A stretch of DNA of 64,000 nt from Burkholderiales bacterium RIFCSPLOWO2_12_FULL_65_40. Its GTDB lineage: Bacteria > Pseudomonadota > Gammaproteobacteria > Burkholderiales > Burkholderiaceae_C. This document shows, one piece after another, positions 1-8,015 of this stretch. A model generated the notes under the pieces. That model saw only the letters and a program-made list of their open reading frames with translations, was not told where the DNA came from and ran no database searches. The DNA lies in assembly GCA_001770955.1 (NCBI GenBank), contig MESL01000051.1:53885-117884 (forward strand). The letters are read 5' to 3'. Position numbers and translations under genes: made by a program. Position 1 is the first letter of the stretch, and the number at the start of each line of letters is the position of its first letter.

Positions 1-1763
1 CCTTCCGCACCGCCGTGGCAGACGGCACGGTTACCAAGTTCGGCGAAGCCATTGCCACCGCGTTCCAGGCCGGCATCAAGTGGGTGCGCGAGTTTCTGGG
101 CACGGTGGATTTCACGGCCGTGCTGGCGCGGCTGCAGGTGTTTGCCGACAACGCCAAGCAGCGGTTTGACGAGTTCGGGCAATACGCCACCAACGCGGGC
201 AACATCGTCAAGACCGCCTACGGCGTGATGAGTGCTGGCGCCAATGTGGTGCTGGTCGCCATCTATGGGATTGGAATAGCCTTTGCCGAGACGTCTGCAG
301 GCATCGTGCGCGCGTCGGCGTTCATGTCGGAGTCGCTGGCAAAAATTGCTTTTGGCGATGCAAAGGAGCGGCTCATCCGGGAGGCCGCGCAAATGCGCGA
401 AGTGCTGGCGGGCCTGACGGGCGTCAGTGAGGAGTTCGGCAAGAAGGCTGCAGCGGCCCTTGATGATGCGACGGATGGTGCAAAGATTGCTGGAGAGGGT
501 TTCTCTGGCCTGACCGACGAGGTGAAGGGCACAAAAAAAGCGCTTGAAGAACTCAAGGATGCCACCGAAGCTTCCAAGAAAGAACTCGCGGCCTCAAATG
601 AGGAGTTCCGAAAATCCGAGGTTCTTTACAGAAAGCAGGAAGAAGCAACCGCTGCAACTGCCCGCGCCACGGCAGAGCACGCCGAAAAAATCAGGCTTTT
701 GCAGGAAGCGTACGAGGGCTTTATTCGGGCCGGTAACCTCAATGAAGCCATCATCACTTTCGATGAGCTGACCAAGGCGCAGCGTGCTGCGGCTGAATCA
801 GCGGGCGGTGTTGCAAAGAGCGCAGAAGCCGCCGCCGCCGCTATCGCCGCAGCCTACAAAGACCTCGGCGTAACCACAGACGCCGACCTTAAGCAAGTGG
901 CAGATCGTGCTAAAGCCAACTTCGATTTGCTGGCGAAAAGCGGCACAGCCAGTGCGCGCGAACTTTCAGCCGGGTTTGTCGATGCGGCCCAAAAAGCCAT
1001 AGCTGCAAACGATGGAATCGCCCCGTCCTGGGTGAAGTCCGAAGCCGCCGCGCGCGGCTACAAAGTGGAAGTGGATGCGGCCGGCAAGGCCACGCTGGTG
1101 CTAGCCGACAAAACGGACCAGGCCACCGGCCGCATGGCCCGGGGCTGGCACGCATCACGCGAGGCCATTCAGGCGCAGACCGACGCCATGGACAAGCTCA
1201 TGATGAAGTACACCATGAGCGCCGACTACACCGAGCGCCAGATCAAGCTACTCGAGCGCGAAGCCGCCGCCGCCGAAAAAGCCGCCGAGGCCTACCGCAA
1301 AAAGTGGAACATGGACAAAGAGGGTTACTCCCTCAACACCGCTGGCGAGCGCGTGCTGGCGGGCGAGTCGCAAGACCAGATAGACAAAGACATTGCAGAG
1401 CTGTACGGCGCTGCAAATGTCGACAGCCCCGACGCCCAGCGCGCGCGCCAGCTGCGCGAGCTGGCGAAGCTGCGCAGCAAGGGAAGCGGTCTCGTTACCC
1501 AGCCAGACCTGAGCGCAGACGAGCGCCGCGAGCTGCAAGAGCTTGAGGCCCGGCTGCTCAACGGCATTGGCGCGGCGCCAAAAGACGCCCCATCGCGCGA
1601 GCCCGCCCCCACCCGCACCACCACCAGCGGCATGGCCACCGGCACCCAGGTCACCATCAACCTCGAAGGGCGCGGCCGCACCGTCAACACCGACGCCGCA
1701 GGCGCCAACGCGCTGCAAGACCTGCTGCGCGAGCTGGGCAACGGCAGGGGCACCTACCAATGA
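1..1763 (+). CDS. Phage tail tape-measure protein, C-terminal part (5' end outside window)
   Basis: The reading frame is open from the first bases; a GTG at 15 is available but the gene very probably starts upstream. About 585 residues are visible. They are rich in Ala, Lys, Glu and Asp, with long coiled-coil stretches (roughly residues 150-280 and 390-440) and one hydrophobic segment near residues 70-90. A long helical protein with a hydrophobic patch just upstream of tail genes is typical of tape-measure proteins, which set tail length and later move through the membrane. The stop overlaps the next start (ATGA at 1760). The family call rests on composition and position, not on a diagnostic motif. 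Confidence 0.7.
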   Translation, partial: FRTAVADGTVTKFGEAIATAFQAGIKWVREFLGTVDFTAVLARLQVFADNAKQRFDEFGQYATNAGNIVKTAYGVMSAGANVVLVAIYGIGIAFAETSAGIVRASAFMSESLAKIAFGDAKERLIREAAQMREVLAGLTGVSEEFGKKAAAALDDATDGAKIAGEGFSGLTDEVKGTKKALEELKDATEASKKELAASNEEFRKSEVLYRKQEEATAATARATAEHAEKIRLLQEAYEGFIRAGNLNEAIITFDELTKAQRAAAESAGGVAKSAEAAAAAIAAAYKDLGVTTDADLKQVADRAKANFDLLAKSGTASARELSAGFVDAAQKAIAANDGIAPSWVKSEAAARGYKVEVDAAGKATLVLADKTDQATGRMARGWHASREAIQAQTDAMDKLMMKYTMSADYTERQIKLLEREAAAAEKAAEAYRKKWNMDKEGYSLNTAGERVLAGESQDQIDKDIAELYGAANVDSPDAQRARQLRELAKLRSKGSGLVTQPDLSADERRELQELEARLLNGIGAAPKDAPSREPAPTRTTTSGMATGTQVTINLEGRGRTVNTDAAGANALQDLLRELGNGRGTYQ

Positions 1764-2149
1764 GCACAACCCACCACACCCTGGGCCTTGTCCAGATCCC
1801 GCGCGGCATGGTCTGGGCGGATGAATTCAACTGGGCCGAAGTCGATCGCGCAGCCGAATACAGCATCACCGGCGCCCTGCTGATCGACGCCGCCGTGCGC
1901 CAGGCGGGCCGCCCCATCACGCTGGAGGGCAGCGACAGCGCAGGCTGGATCACCCGCGCCACGCTGCTGCAGCTGCAGGCCCTGGCGCAAGACCCCGACG
2001 CCACCCACGCCCTCACGCTGGCCGATGGCCGCGCGTTCACCGTCAGCTTTGCGCCCGGCACCCCCATCACCGCCACCCCCGTGGCCCGGCCCGAGCTGCC
2101 CCCCAGCCACCACCCCTACGTCGCCACCGTGCGGCTGATCGAGGTTTGA
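1760..2149 (+). CDS. Small phage tail protein, unknown function
   Basis: A 129-residue protein whose ATG overlaps the tape-measure stop by four bases, which suggests translational coupling. It has no signal peptide or membrane segment. The middle (about residues 45-90) reads as a compact alternating beta pattern, and the C-terminal third is rich in Pro and Thr. In siphophages the gene after the tape measure is usually a distal-tail or tail-tip component, so a baseplate role is plausible. I do not recognise the family. Confidence 0.6.
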   Translation: MSTTHHTLGLVQIPRGMVWADEFNWAEVDRAAEYSITGALLIDAAVRQAGRPITLEGSDSAGWITRATLLQLQALAQDPDATHALTLADGRAFTVSFAPGTPITATPVARPELPPSHHPYVATVRLIEV

Positions 2150-2153
2150 CCCC

Positions 2154-5100
2154 ATGACCATCCTATCCAGCGACATCCGCCTGTTAGAGAGCGAGCGCAT
2201 GACCGACACCACCGACGGTGGTGGCCGGCGCACCAGCCGCGTCATTCCCGACGGGGTGGCGGGCAACATCTTCCCCAAAGTCTCGCGGGTCGATTCGGTG
2301 TACGGCCGGGTAAACCTGCGCAAAATCTACCCGCACATCAACACGGCCAATTTGGATGTGTACGCGGGGGCGCACTTCGTCATCACCGACGCGCCCGACA
2401 ACGACCGCATCAGCGTGCTGGCCTTCAGCACCGGCAGCGACTTTGACCTGCGCGCTGCCGCGCGCGACCGCATCGAGAGCTATGTGATTGCCGGGCCAGA
2501 AAGCCGCATGACGCTGTACGGGCGCCAGCTCAAAGAGGCGCAGGCCATCCTGGCGTACCAGCGCGAAGAAGAGCCATTGCCCGAAATTGGCGACGTGTAC
2601 GCCATCAGCAACGAGGTGGGCGGGGTGACCACCGCGCAGCAGTTTGTGCGGGTGCAGGACGTGACGCACGAGGTGCGCACGTTTCAGGACGACAGCTCCA
2701 ACGAATACCGACGCCGTGTGGTCACTCTCAAAATCGGCTCGCGCCTGCGTCACGAGTTTGCTGGCATTCCTTCTCCCAGCCGCTTTGCATCAGTGTCTGC
2801 CAGCGCTGCGGGCAGGCTGCGCACCACCACCGTGGCCGATGCTGCGCGCTACTACGGCATTCAGCCGCTGTCTGCTGCGGTGTCGTCGGGCGCGCTGGAG
2901 CTGTCGGTGGCATCGGTGTACGCCCCCATCGTGCCCACCACGCAGCGCGAAACGGCTCTCAGCCTGGCCAGTGTGGCGGGGGCTGCATTCGGGCTGGATT
3001 GCGCAACTGTCGCCGTGAACGAGCCAACCTACAGCCGTGCCACTGGCGCAACCAATTTTGTGTACCGCACGGCGCTGCCCATCAAGCCCGGCACGCTGGT
3101 GATTTCTGACGGGTATCTCAGCACAGACAACGGGGCTGGTGTGATGGTCGTCAACGCACCAAATAATGGATACATCGGTACGGTGGATTACGAATCTGGC
3201 ACGCTGAGCCTGACCGCGCGGAACCCCGGCAACTACCCGCCCATGGCCATCAGCTACGTGCCACAAGCCTACGTGTCGCAGGCGGCGCACACGCACGACA
3301 TACCCGTCACCCTGGCCACGCGCGGCACGGTGTACGCCGTGCCCCTGTTGCCGCTTCCCGCACCGGGCACGCTGATTGTGGACTTTCGCGCGCTGGGCAA
3401 GTGGTACCGCCTGCGCGACAACGGCGCTGGCGAGCTGGTGGGGGGCGATGCGCAGTACGGCACGGGCACGGTGGATTACGTCACCGGCGGCGCCACCATC
3501 ACCCTGGGGGCTTTGCCCGACGTCGGCAGCAGCGTGCTGCTGTCGTGGGGTAGCCCAACGCACTATCAAATTCTGGCGGCCACGCCAGCGTCCAGCATTG
3601 ACATTGTGCTGGCGTCTGCGCCCATCAAGCCCGGCACCGTGGTACTGACGTGGATGGATGGCGCCACTGCGCAAACCGCCACCGACAACAGCGCGGGCGC
3701 CATCACCGGGCACGCCACCGGCACCATTGAGTACCAGACGGGGGCGCTGCATCTGGTCATGTCAAAGCCGGGCGCGGGGGCCTTCAGCATCGCCTACGAC
3801 AGCGACACGCCGCCCACAGTCCAAAGCTCGCACGAATTCGGCGGGGCCATTGCCCCGCACAGCGTACTGGTGACTGGCGTCAACCTCACCCTGCCCGATG
3901 GCAGTGCCTACACCGGGCTCTCCGTCAGAGACAACGGCCTGGGCGAGCTGCGCGTGGGTGGCCCGGCAGGTGACTACATTGCCCTGGGGCAGTACACCAC
4001 CGCCTATGCGCAGTCGTTCGGATCTGTGAACTACGACACCGGCGTTGTGACGATGGCCGCTTCCATCCCGCTGCAGCCACTGCGCACCTGGGACGATGTG
4101 GCCCACGAGTGGGTTTACGCCTCGGTGGCCAACGCCGTGGCGAGCGCGGCCAGCGCCCAATTCACTGCGCTGCCAACCGCCGCCACGCCCGCAGTGGTGC
4201 CCCGCACCCAAACGGCCACGCTGGGCACGGGCGGCACCGGCCTAGCGCTGAAGCTGGGCACGACCACGCCCATCACCATCGTGCCAGGCTCGGTGTTGTT
4301 CACGGCGTTCGGCAAGCGGTATATCGACCGCAACGGCACCGTGTACACCGATGTTTCGGCCACCACCGGCTCGGGCACGGCGGTGGGCAGCATCAGCTAC
4401 GCCACCGGCGAAATCACCCTGAGCGACTACCCGGCCGCCACTGCTGCCAATTTATCAATCATCGCCGCCCTGGGCCGCAAGGGCGACTACACCGCCACCA
4501 GCGTGGCATTCCGCACGGCGGGCAGCCCCATTCGCCCGGCCAGTCTGTATGTGCAAGTGACGGCCCTTGATGGCGAGTTGCTGGTGGGGACGGCGGACCA
4601 AAGCGGCATCATCACCGGCGGCATGACGGGCGAGGTGGAGCAGACCATGGGCGTGGTCAACGTCGAATTTTCCAAGCCCGTGCTGCCAGGCACGCTGCGC
4701 TACAGCGCGGTGGTGCTGAGCAACCTGCCGCTGGATGCGGAGATTCTGGGCCTTGATCCCGTGCGCCTGCCCAGTGATGGCCGTGTGCCCATCTTCCGCC
4801 CGGCCGATGTGACGGTGATCCATCACACCGACATTTACAACGCGGGCACGCCCGCAGCGGGCGGCACTATCAACGTGGGGCGCACGGACCTGTCTGCCCT
4901 GTGGCTCGAAGACGCGAACAAAAAGAAGCTGGCCGCAGGCATGTACGCCGTAGACCTGGCCGCAGGCACCGCCACCATGGCCGCAGACCTGAGCCTGACG
5001 GGCTACGTGCCGCCCATCCTGGCCAAGCACCGCATTGAAGAAATGGGGCTGCTGAGCGATGTGCAGATCAACGGGCAGCTGACGCTGACCGCGCCGCTGC

Positions 5101-5591
5101 TGCGCAGCTTTCCGGCGGGCAGCCAGCTCAGCAGCGCGCTGCTGTATGGCGACCTGCAGGCCCGCGTCACCAACGTGTTCGACCAGCAGACATGGACGGG
5201 CGTGTGGCAAAGCACGCGCATCGGGGATGGCGCCACCGCGCAATACAACGATGTGGACTACCCCATCGAGGTGACGAACGACGGCGCCATCACCGAGCGC
5301 TGGCGCTTGAACTTCACCAGCACCACCAGTTTTCAAGTCATCGGCGAAAACCTGGGCGTCATTGGCACTGGCACCACGGGCGCAGACCTTCAGATCGTCA
5401 ACCCGCTGACCGGCCTGCCTTACTTCACTTTGCGCGCCGCAGGCTTTGGCCTGGGCTGGCCGGTGGGCGGAAACCTGCGCCTGGACACCATCGCCGCCGC
5501 CCCGCCCACCTGGCTTGCGCGCTGCGTGCTCCCCGGCGCGGCCCTCACCGGCGACAGCTTTGACGCGCAGCTGCGCGGCGATGTGGACTAA
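2154..5591 (+). CDS. Large phage structural protein with tandem beta-type repeats
   Basis: A 1145-residue protein starting four bases after the previous stop. From about residue 309 it carries a degenerate tandem repeat of 80-90 residues, with units beginning near residues 309, 401, 490, 567, 709 and 792. Each unit has an opening of the type PIKPGTLV, a middle 'DNGAGEL' element and a closing 'GTVDYxTG' strand pair ending in a hydrophobic beta strand. The gap between units 4 and 5 is longer, with an Ala/Thr-rich insert. The first 300 residues and the last 250 differ from the repeats. Repeats of this sort are seen in phage tail-fibre or tip proteins, so a long exposed tail structure is likely. 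There is no catalytic motif. Confidence 0.7.
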   Translation: MTILSSDIRLLESERMTDTTDGGGRRTSRVIPDGVAGNIFPKVSRVDSVYGRVNLRKIYPHINTANLDVYAGAHFVITDAPDNDRISVLAFSTGSDFDLRAAARDRIESYVIAGPESRMTLYGRQLKEAQAILAYQREEEPLPEIGDVYAISNEVGGVTTAQQFVRVQDVTHEVRTFQDDSSNEYRRRVVTLKIGSRLRHEFAGIPSPSRFASVSASAAGRLRTTTVADAARYYGIQPLSAAVSSGALELSVASVYAPIVPTTQRETALSLASVAGAAFGLDCATVAVNEPTYSRATGATNFVYRTALPIKPGTLVISDGYLSTDNGAGVMVVNAPNNGYIGTVDYESGTLSLTARNPGNYPPMAISYVPQAYVSQAAHTHDIPVTLATRGTVYAVPLLPLPAPGTLIVDFRALGKWYRLRDNGAGELVGGDAQYGTGTVDYVTGGATITLGALPDVGSSVLLSWGSPTHYQILAATPASSIDIVLASAPIKPGTVVLTWMDGATAQTATDNSAGAITGHATGTIEYQTGALHLVMSKPGAGAFSIAYDSDTPPTVQSSHEFGGAIAPHSVLVTGVNLTLPDGSAYTGLSVRDNGLGELRVGGPAGDYIALGQYTTAYAQSFGSVNYDTGVVTMAASIPLQPLRTWDDVAHEWVYASVANAVASAASAQFTALPTAATPAVVPRTQTATLGTGGTGLALKLGTTTPITIVPGSVLFTAFGKRYIDRNGTVYTDVSATTGSGTAVGSISYATGEITLSDYPAATAANLSIIAALGRKGDYTATSVAFRTAGSPIRPASLYVQVTALDGELLVGTADQSGIITGGMTGEVEQTMGVVNVEFSKPVLPGTLRYSAVVLSNLPLDAEILGLDPVRLPSDGRVPIFRPADVTVIHHTDIYNAGTPAAGGTINVGRTDLSALWLEDANKKKLAAGMYAVDLAAGTATMAADLSLTGYVPPILAKHRIEEMGLLSDVQINGQLTLTAPLLRSFPAGSQLSSALLYGDLQARVTNVFDQQTWTGVWQSTRIGDGATAQYNDVDYPIEVTNDGAITERWRLNFTSTTSFQVIGENLGVIGTGTTGADLQIVNPLTGLPYFTLRAAGFGLGWPVGGNLRLDTIAAAPPTWLARCVLPGAALTGDSFDAQLRGDVD

Positions 5592-5612
5592 CTCAACAAG
5601 GACACCAGCACC

Positions 5613-6026
5613 ATGATTTTGCGACTCATCCCCGCGCTGCGCAGCGCCATTGCCGACCTGTGGATTTCGTACTTTGACGCGGGCACTGGCCCCGCCATCA
5701 TCGAGTTCTACACCGGCGCCATCCCCACGGCCCTGGGCGATGCCCTGACCGACCAAGTGAAGCTGGGCACGCTCACCTGTAGCGACCCTGCTGCGACCCA
5801 GACAGCGGGCGTCATTACCTTCGGCGCCATTACCCAAGACAGCGCCGCAGACGCCAGCGGCACCGCCTCATGGGCCTACATCAAAGACAGCGCGGGCGCC
5901 ATCGTCAACGCGGTGGATGTGACGGACGCCGCTGGCGACGGCCTCATCAAAGTCAACACCACCACCATCGTGGCCGGTGGCCCCATAGCAATTACCTCGC
6001 TCACGATCACCGTGGGCGGGGCGTAA
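5613..6026 (+). CDS. Small phage structural protein, unknown
   Basis: A 137-residue protein 21 bases after the large repeat protein. The N-terminus is mildly hydrophobic, but the rest is a Thr/Ala/Gly-rich beta pattern with short polar turns, like a small structural or decoration protein. No enzymatic motif, signal peptide or membrane helix is evident. Its place inside the tail cluster suggests a virion component. The family is not recognised. Confidence 0.55.
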   Translation: MILRLIPALRSAIADLWISYFDAGTGPAIIEFYTGAIPTALGDALTDQVKLGTLTCSDPAATQTAGVITFGAITQDSAADASGTASWAYIKDSAGAIVNAVDVTDAAGDGLIKVNTTTIVAGGPIAITSLTITVGGA

Positions 6027-6037
6027 GGGAGTCAAGC

Positions 6038-6967
6038 ATGACTGTACGCATTTACTACTCCACCGACTCGGGTGCGCCGGTTTATTCCGGCTCTACGGGT
6101 GCGTTGATTGCATTGCTCAAGGCTTGCCTCGTCGATGGCTATGGTGCCAAGGCCGCTGCGGGCTGGACGCAGCCCTTCACCGGCACCGGCCTCGCAGCGT
6201 TTCGCCCGGCTGCGGGCAACCGCCATTACCTGTGGGTTGACGACACAAATGCCACTGCGGCCCGCGTGCGGGGGTTCGAGGAGATGACGGACATCAGCAC
6301 GGGCACCGGGCCATTCCCGACCGATGCGCAGCTGAGTGGCGGTTGCTACAACATCAAGTCCAATACTGCTTCGTCTGCTGCCCGCGGGTGGGTTTTGGCG
6401 GCAGACGAAAAGCGGTTTTGGCTTGTCAGTGCACAGGCTGCGGACACCATTGCGGGCTCGGTGGCTGCTGGGTTAGGTATGTTTTTTGGAGACATCCACA
6501 GCGCCAAAGCTGGCGATGCGTTCCATACATTGCTGATTGCTGGTTCGGGGTCAACTACCAGCACCGCGCAGCTGGGGGCGCTGGTTGCTGCAATGACCTC
6601 CAGCGTGCCGGGGCATTACATGGCCAGGGGCTATACCCAAGAGGGCACCTCTGTAACGATAGGGAAACACTCCGACCAGGTAAAAAACAGTGCCAGCACT
6701 ACCATTGGCGCAGGCGGCGGCGGGTACCCGGACGCCGTGACCGGCGGCATAGGCATTGCGCCTGTTTTTGTGCATGAAAATATCAGTACGGTTACGCGCG
6801 GCGTTGTGCCTGGCGCGTGGTGCCCGACGCACACCTTGCCCGCAAGTCCGGGTGATACTTTCCAGGGAAGCGGGGCGCTAGCAGGCAAAGAATTCTTGCT
6901 TGTCGATGTGTCGGCGGCGGGTGCGCGTGGCCGCATGGCGCTTGAAATCAGCGACACCTGGGGTTGA
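6038..6967 (+). CDS. Phage tail-associated protein, unknown
   Basis: A 309-residue protein. The ATG at 6038 lies 11 bases after the previous stop and is preferred over in-frame upstream codons that would run into the preceding gene. The start reads MTVRIYYSTDSGAPVYSGST, followed by a mixed alpha/beta sequence with a Gly-rich stretch near residues 225-240. No membrane segments are seen. Proteins starting with a statement of this 'ST(D)SGAP' kind occur in phage tail clusters, but I cannot name a function. The next gene starts directly after its stop. Confidence 0.55.
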   Translation: MTVRIYYSTDSGAPVYSGSTGALIALLKACLVDGYGAKAAAGWTQPFTGTGLAAFRPAAGNRHYLWVDDTNATAARVRGFEEMTDISTGTGPFPTDAQLSGGCYNIKSNTASSAARGWVLAADEKRFWLVSAQAADTIAGSVAAGLGMFFGDIHSAKAGDAFHTLLIAGSGSTTSTAQLGALVAAMTSSVPGHYMARGYTQEGTSVTIGKHSDQVKNSASTTIGAGGGGYPDAVTGGIGIAPVFVHENISTVTRGVVPGAWCPTHTLPASPGDTFQGSGALAGKEFLLVDVSAAGARGRMALEISDTWG

Positions 6968-6969
6968 CC

Positions 6970-7350
6970 ATGGCAAACCTTGGTGCAATCGGTGTGGGCG
7001 TTGATTTTGGCGCGGTGTTTTGCCTTTACGACGTCGCGGCAGGCTGGAATATCACCACCAACCCCATCCGCTGCTACGAAATCAACGGCGCTTATCGCGC
7101 GCTGCCCAAGCGCGAAAACTGGAGGATCGTGAGCGGCATCGTGACCGATGCTACCAGCAACCCGGCGGCCCGCGAGGTGCGCGCAATCGACCGCGCCACG
7201 GGCGCCATTTTGGGCACGACGACCAGCGACGCAGGCACCGGGGCCTATGCCATCGCCGTGCCGGTGGCCAGCGAGGTGCAAGTGGTGTTTCTCGACAACG
7301 CTGCGGGTGATGTCGAGAACGACCTCATTCTGCGGACCTTGCCCGTATGA
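6970..7350 (+). CDS. Small phage protein with carboxypeptidase-regulatory-like beta domain
   Basis: A 126-residue protein. I chose the ATG at 6970; a TTG at 6964 that overlaps the previous stop would add two residues. Residues about 45-115 fit a small beta-sandwich of the carboxypeptidase-regulatory (CarboxypepD_reg) type: a 'VSGIVTD' strand, an 'AIDRATG' turn, then a 'TSDAGTGAYAI' hairpin. The next gene ends in a domain with the same pattern, so the two may be relatives. Such folds are common in surface adhesins. A distal tail or receptor-binding role is inferred. Confidence 0.55.
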   Translation: MANLGAIGVGVDFGAVFCLYDVAAGWNITTNPIRCYEINGAYRALPKRENWRIVSGIVTDATSNPAAREVRAIDRATGAILGTTTSDAGTGAYAIAVPVASEVQVVFLDNAAGDVENDLILRTLPV

Positions 7351-8015
7351 GCTACACGCGCCCGCTCGGTAACGCAGCCAACGCGCAGTTCGGCGGGGCC
7401 TACACGCGCCCCGCTGGCAATGCGGCTGACGCGAGCTTTCAGACGGTGCCCACGGGCACTGTCGGCACAGGCGCTGGCACGCTCACATTCACAGGCGCCG
7501 CCACCGCTGCCCACGGTATCACTGGTACAGCAGCCGGTGTGCTGGCCTTTACCGGCGAAGGCGCTGGCGAGCACATCAACCCCAGCGTAGAGGGGGTGGG
7601 CGCTGGCACGCTGCCATTCACCGGGGCCGCCACCGCCGCCCACGGCATCGCAGGCGCCGCAGCCGGTGCGCTCGCCTTCACCGGATCAGCCGCCGCTGCC
7701 CACGGCATTTCCGCCACGGGCGCGGGCGCCATCGGCTTCACGGGCGCCTGCGTGGCCTTGCACCTGCGCTACGAAGTGCGGGGCGAGGTGCGCATGGGTG
7801 GCATTCTGGTAAACCGGCGCGTGCGCTGCTACAAGCGCAGCACGGGCGAGCTGACGGGCCAGGCCGACACCGCAGCGGGCCTGTACCGCGTGCACGCAGG
7901 CTTTGACGACGCCGAGGTTTACACCCTTGCCATCCACATGGACGAAGCGGCTACGGACTGGATACCACCCACGGCAAACCGTCTGGTGCCCGTGCTTGCG
8001 GATGACACAGCATGA
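7347..8015 (+). CDS. Phage tail protein with Gly/Ala 'FTG' repeats and beta-sandwich C-terminus
   Basis: A 222-residue protein overlapping the previous stop by four bases. Residues about 30-135 hold five units of 18-20 residues of the form GAGTLxFTGAATAAHGI. The units alternate between a well-conserved type and a weaker one. The last 80 residues form a carboxypeptidase-regulatory-like module (VRGEV..., KRSTGELTG, TAAGLYRV) matching the C-terminal part of the upstream gene product. The layout, a repetitive low-complexity stalk followed by a beta head, suggests an exposed fibre-like protein. No family name is assigned. Confidence 0.55.
   Translation: MSYTRPLGNAANAQFGGAYTRPAGNAADASFQTVPTGTVGTGAGTLTFTGAATAAHGITGTAAGVLAFTGEGAGEHINPSVEGVGAGTLPFTGAATAAHGIAGAAAGALAFTGSAAAAHGISATGAGAIGFTGACVALHLRYEVRGEVRMGGILVNRRVRCYKRSTGELTGQADTAAGLYRVHAGFDDAEVYTLAIHMDEAATDWIPPTANRLVPVLADDTA

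Noticed and set aside
3078..4700. Direct repeats in DNA that could suggest a CRISPR-like array
   Set aside because: The repeats are degenerate, in frame and of protein-domain size (about 250-270 bases); they are coding repeats.
2790..5837. Long open frames on the - strand opposite the large phage repeat protein
   Set aside because: They mirror the codon pattern of the + strand gene in GC-rich DNA, have His/Arg/Gly-rich low-complexity translations and no ribosome-binding sites.
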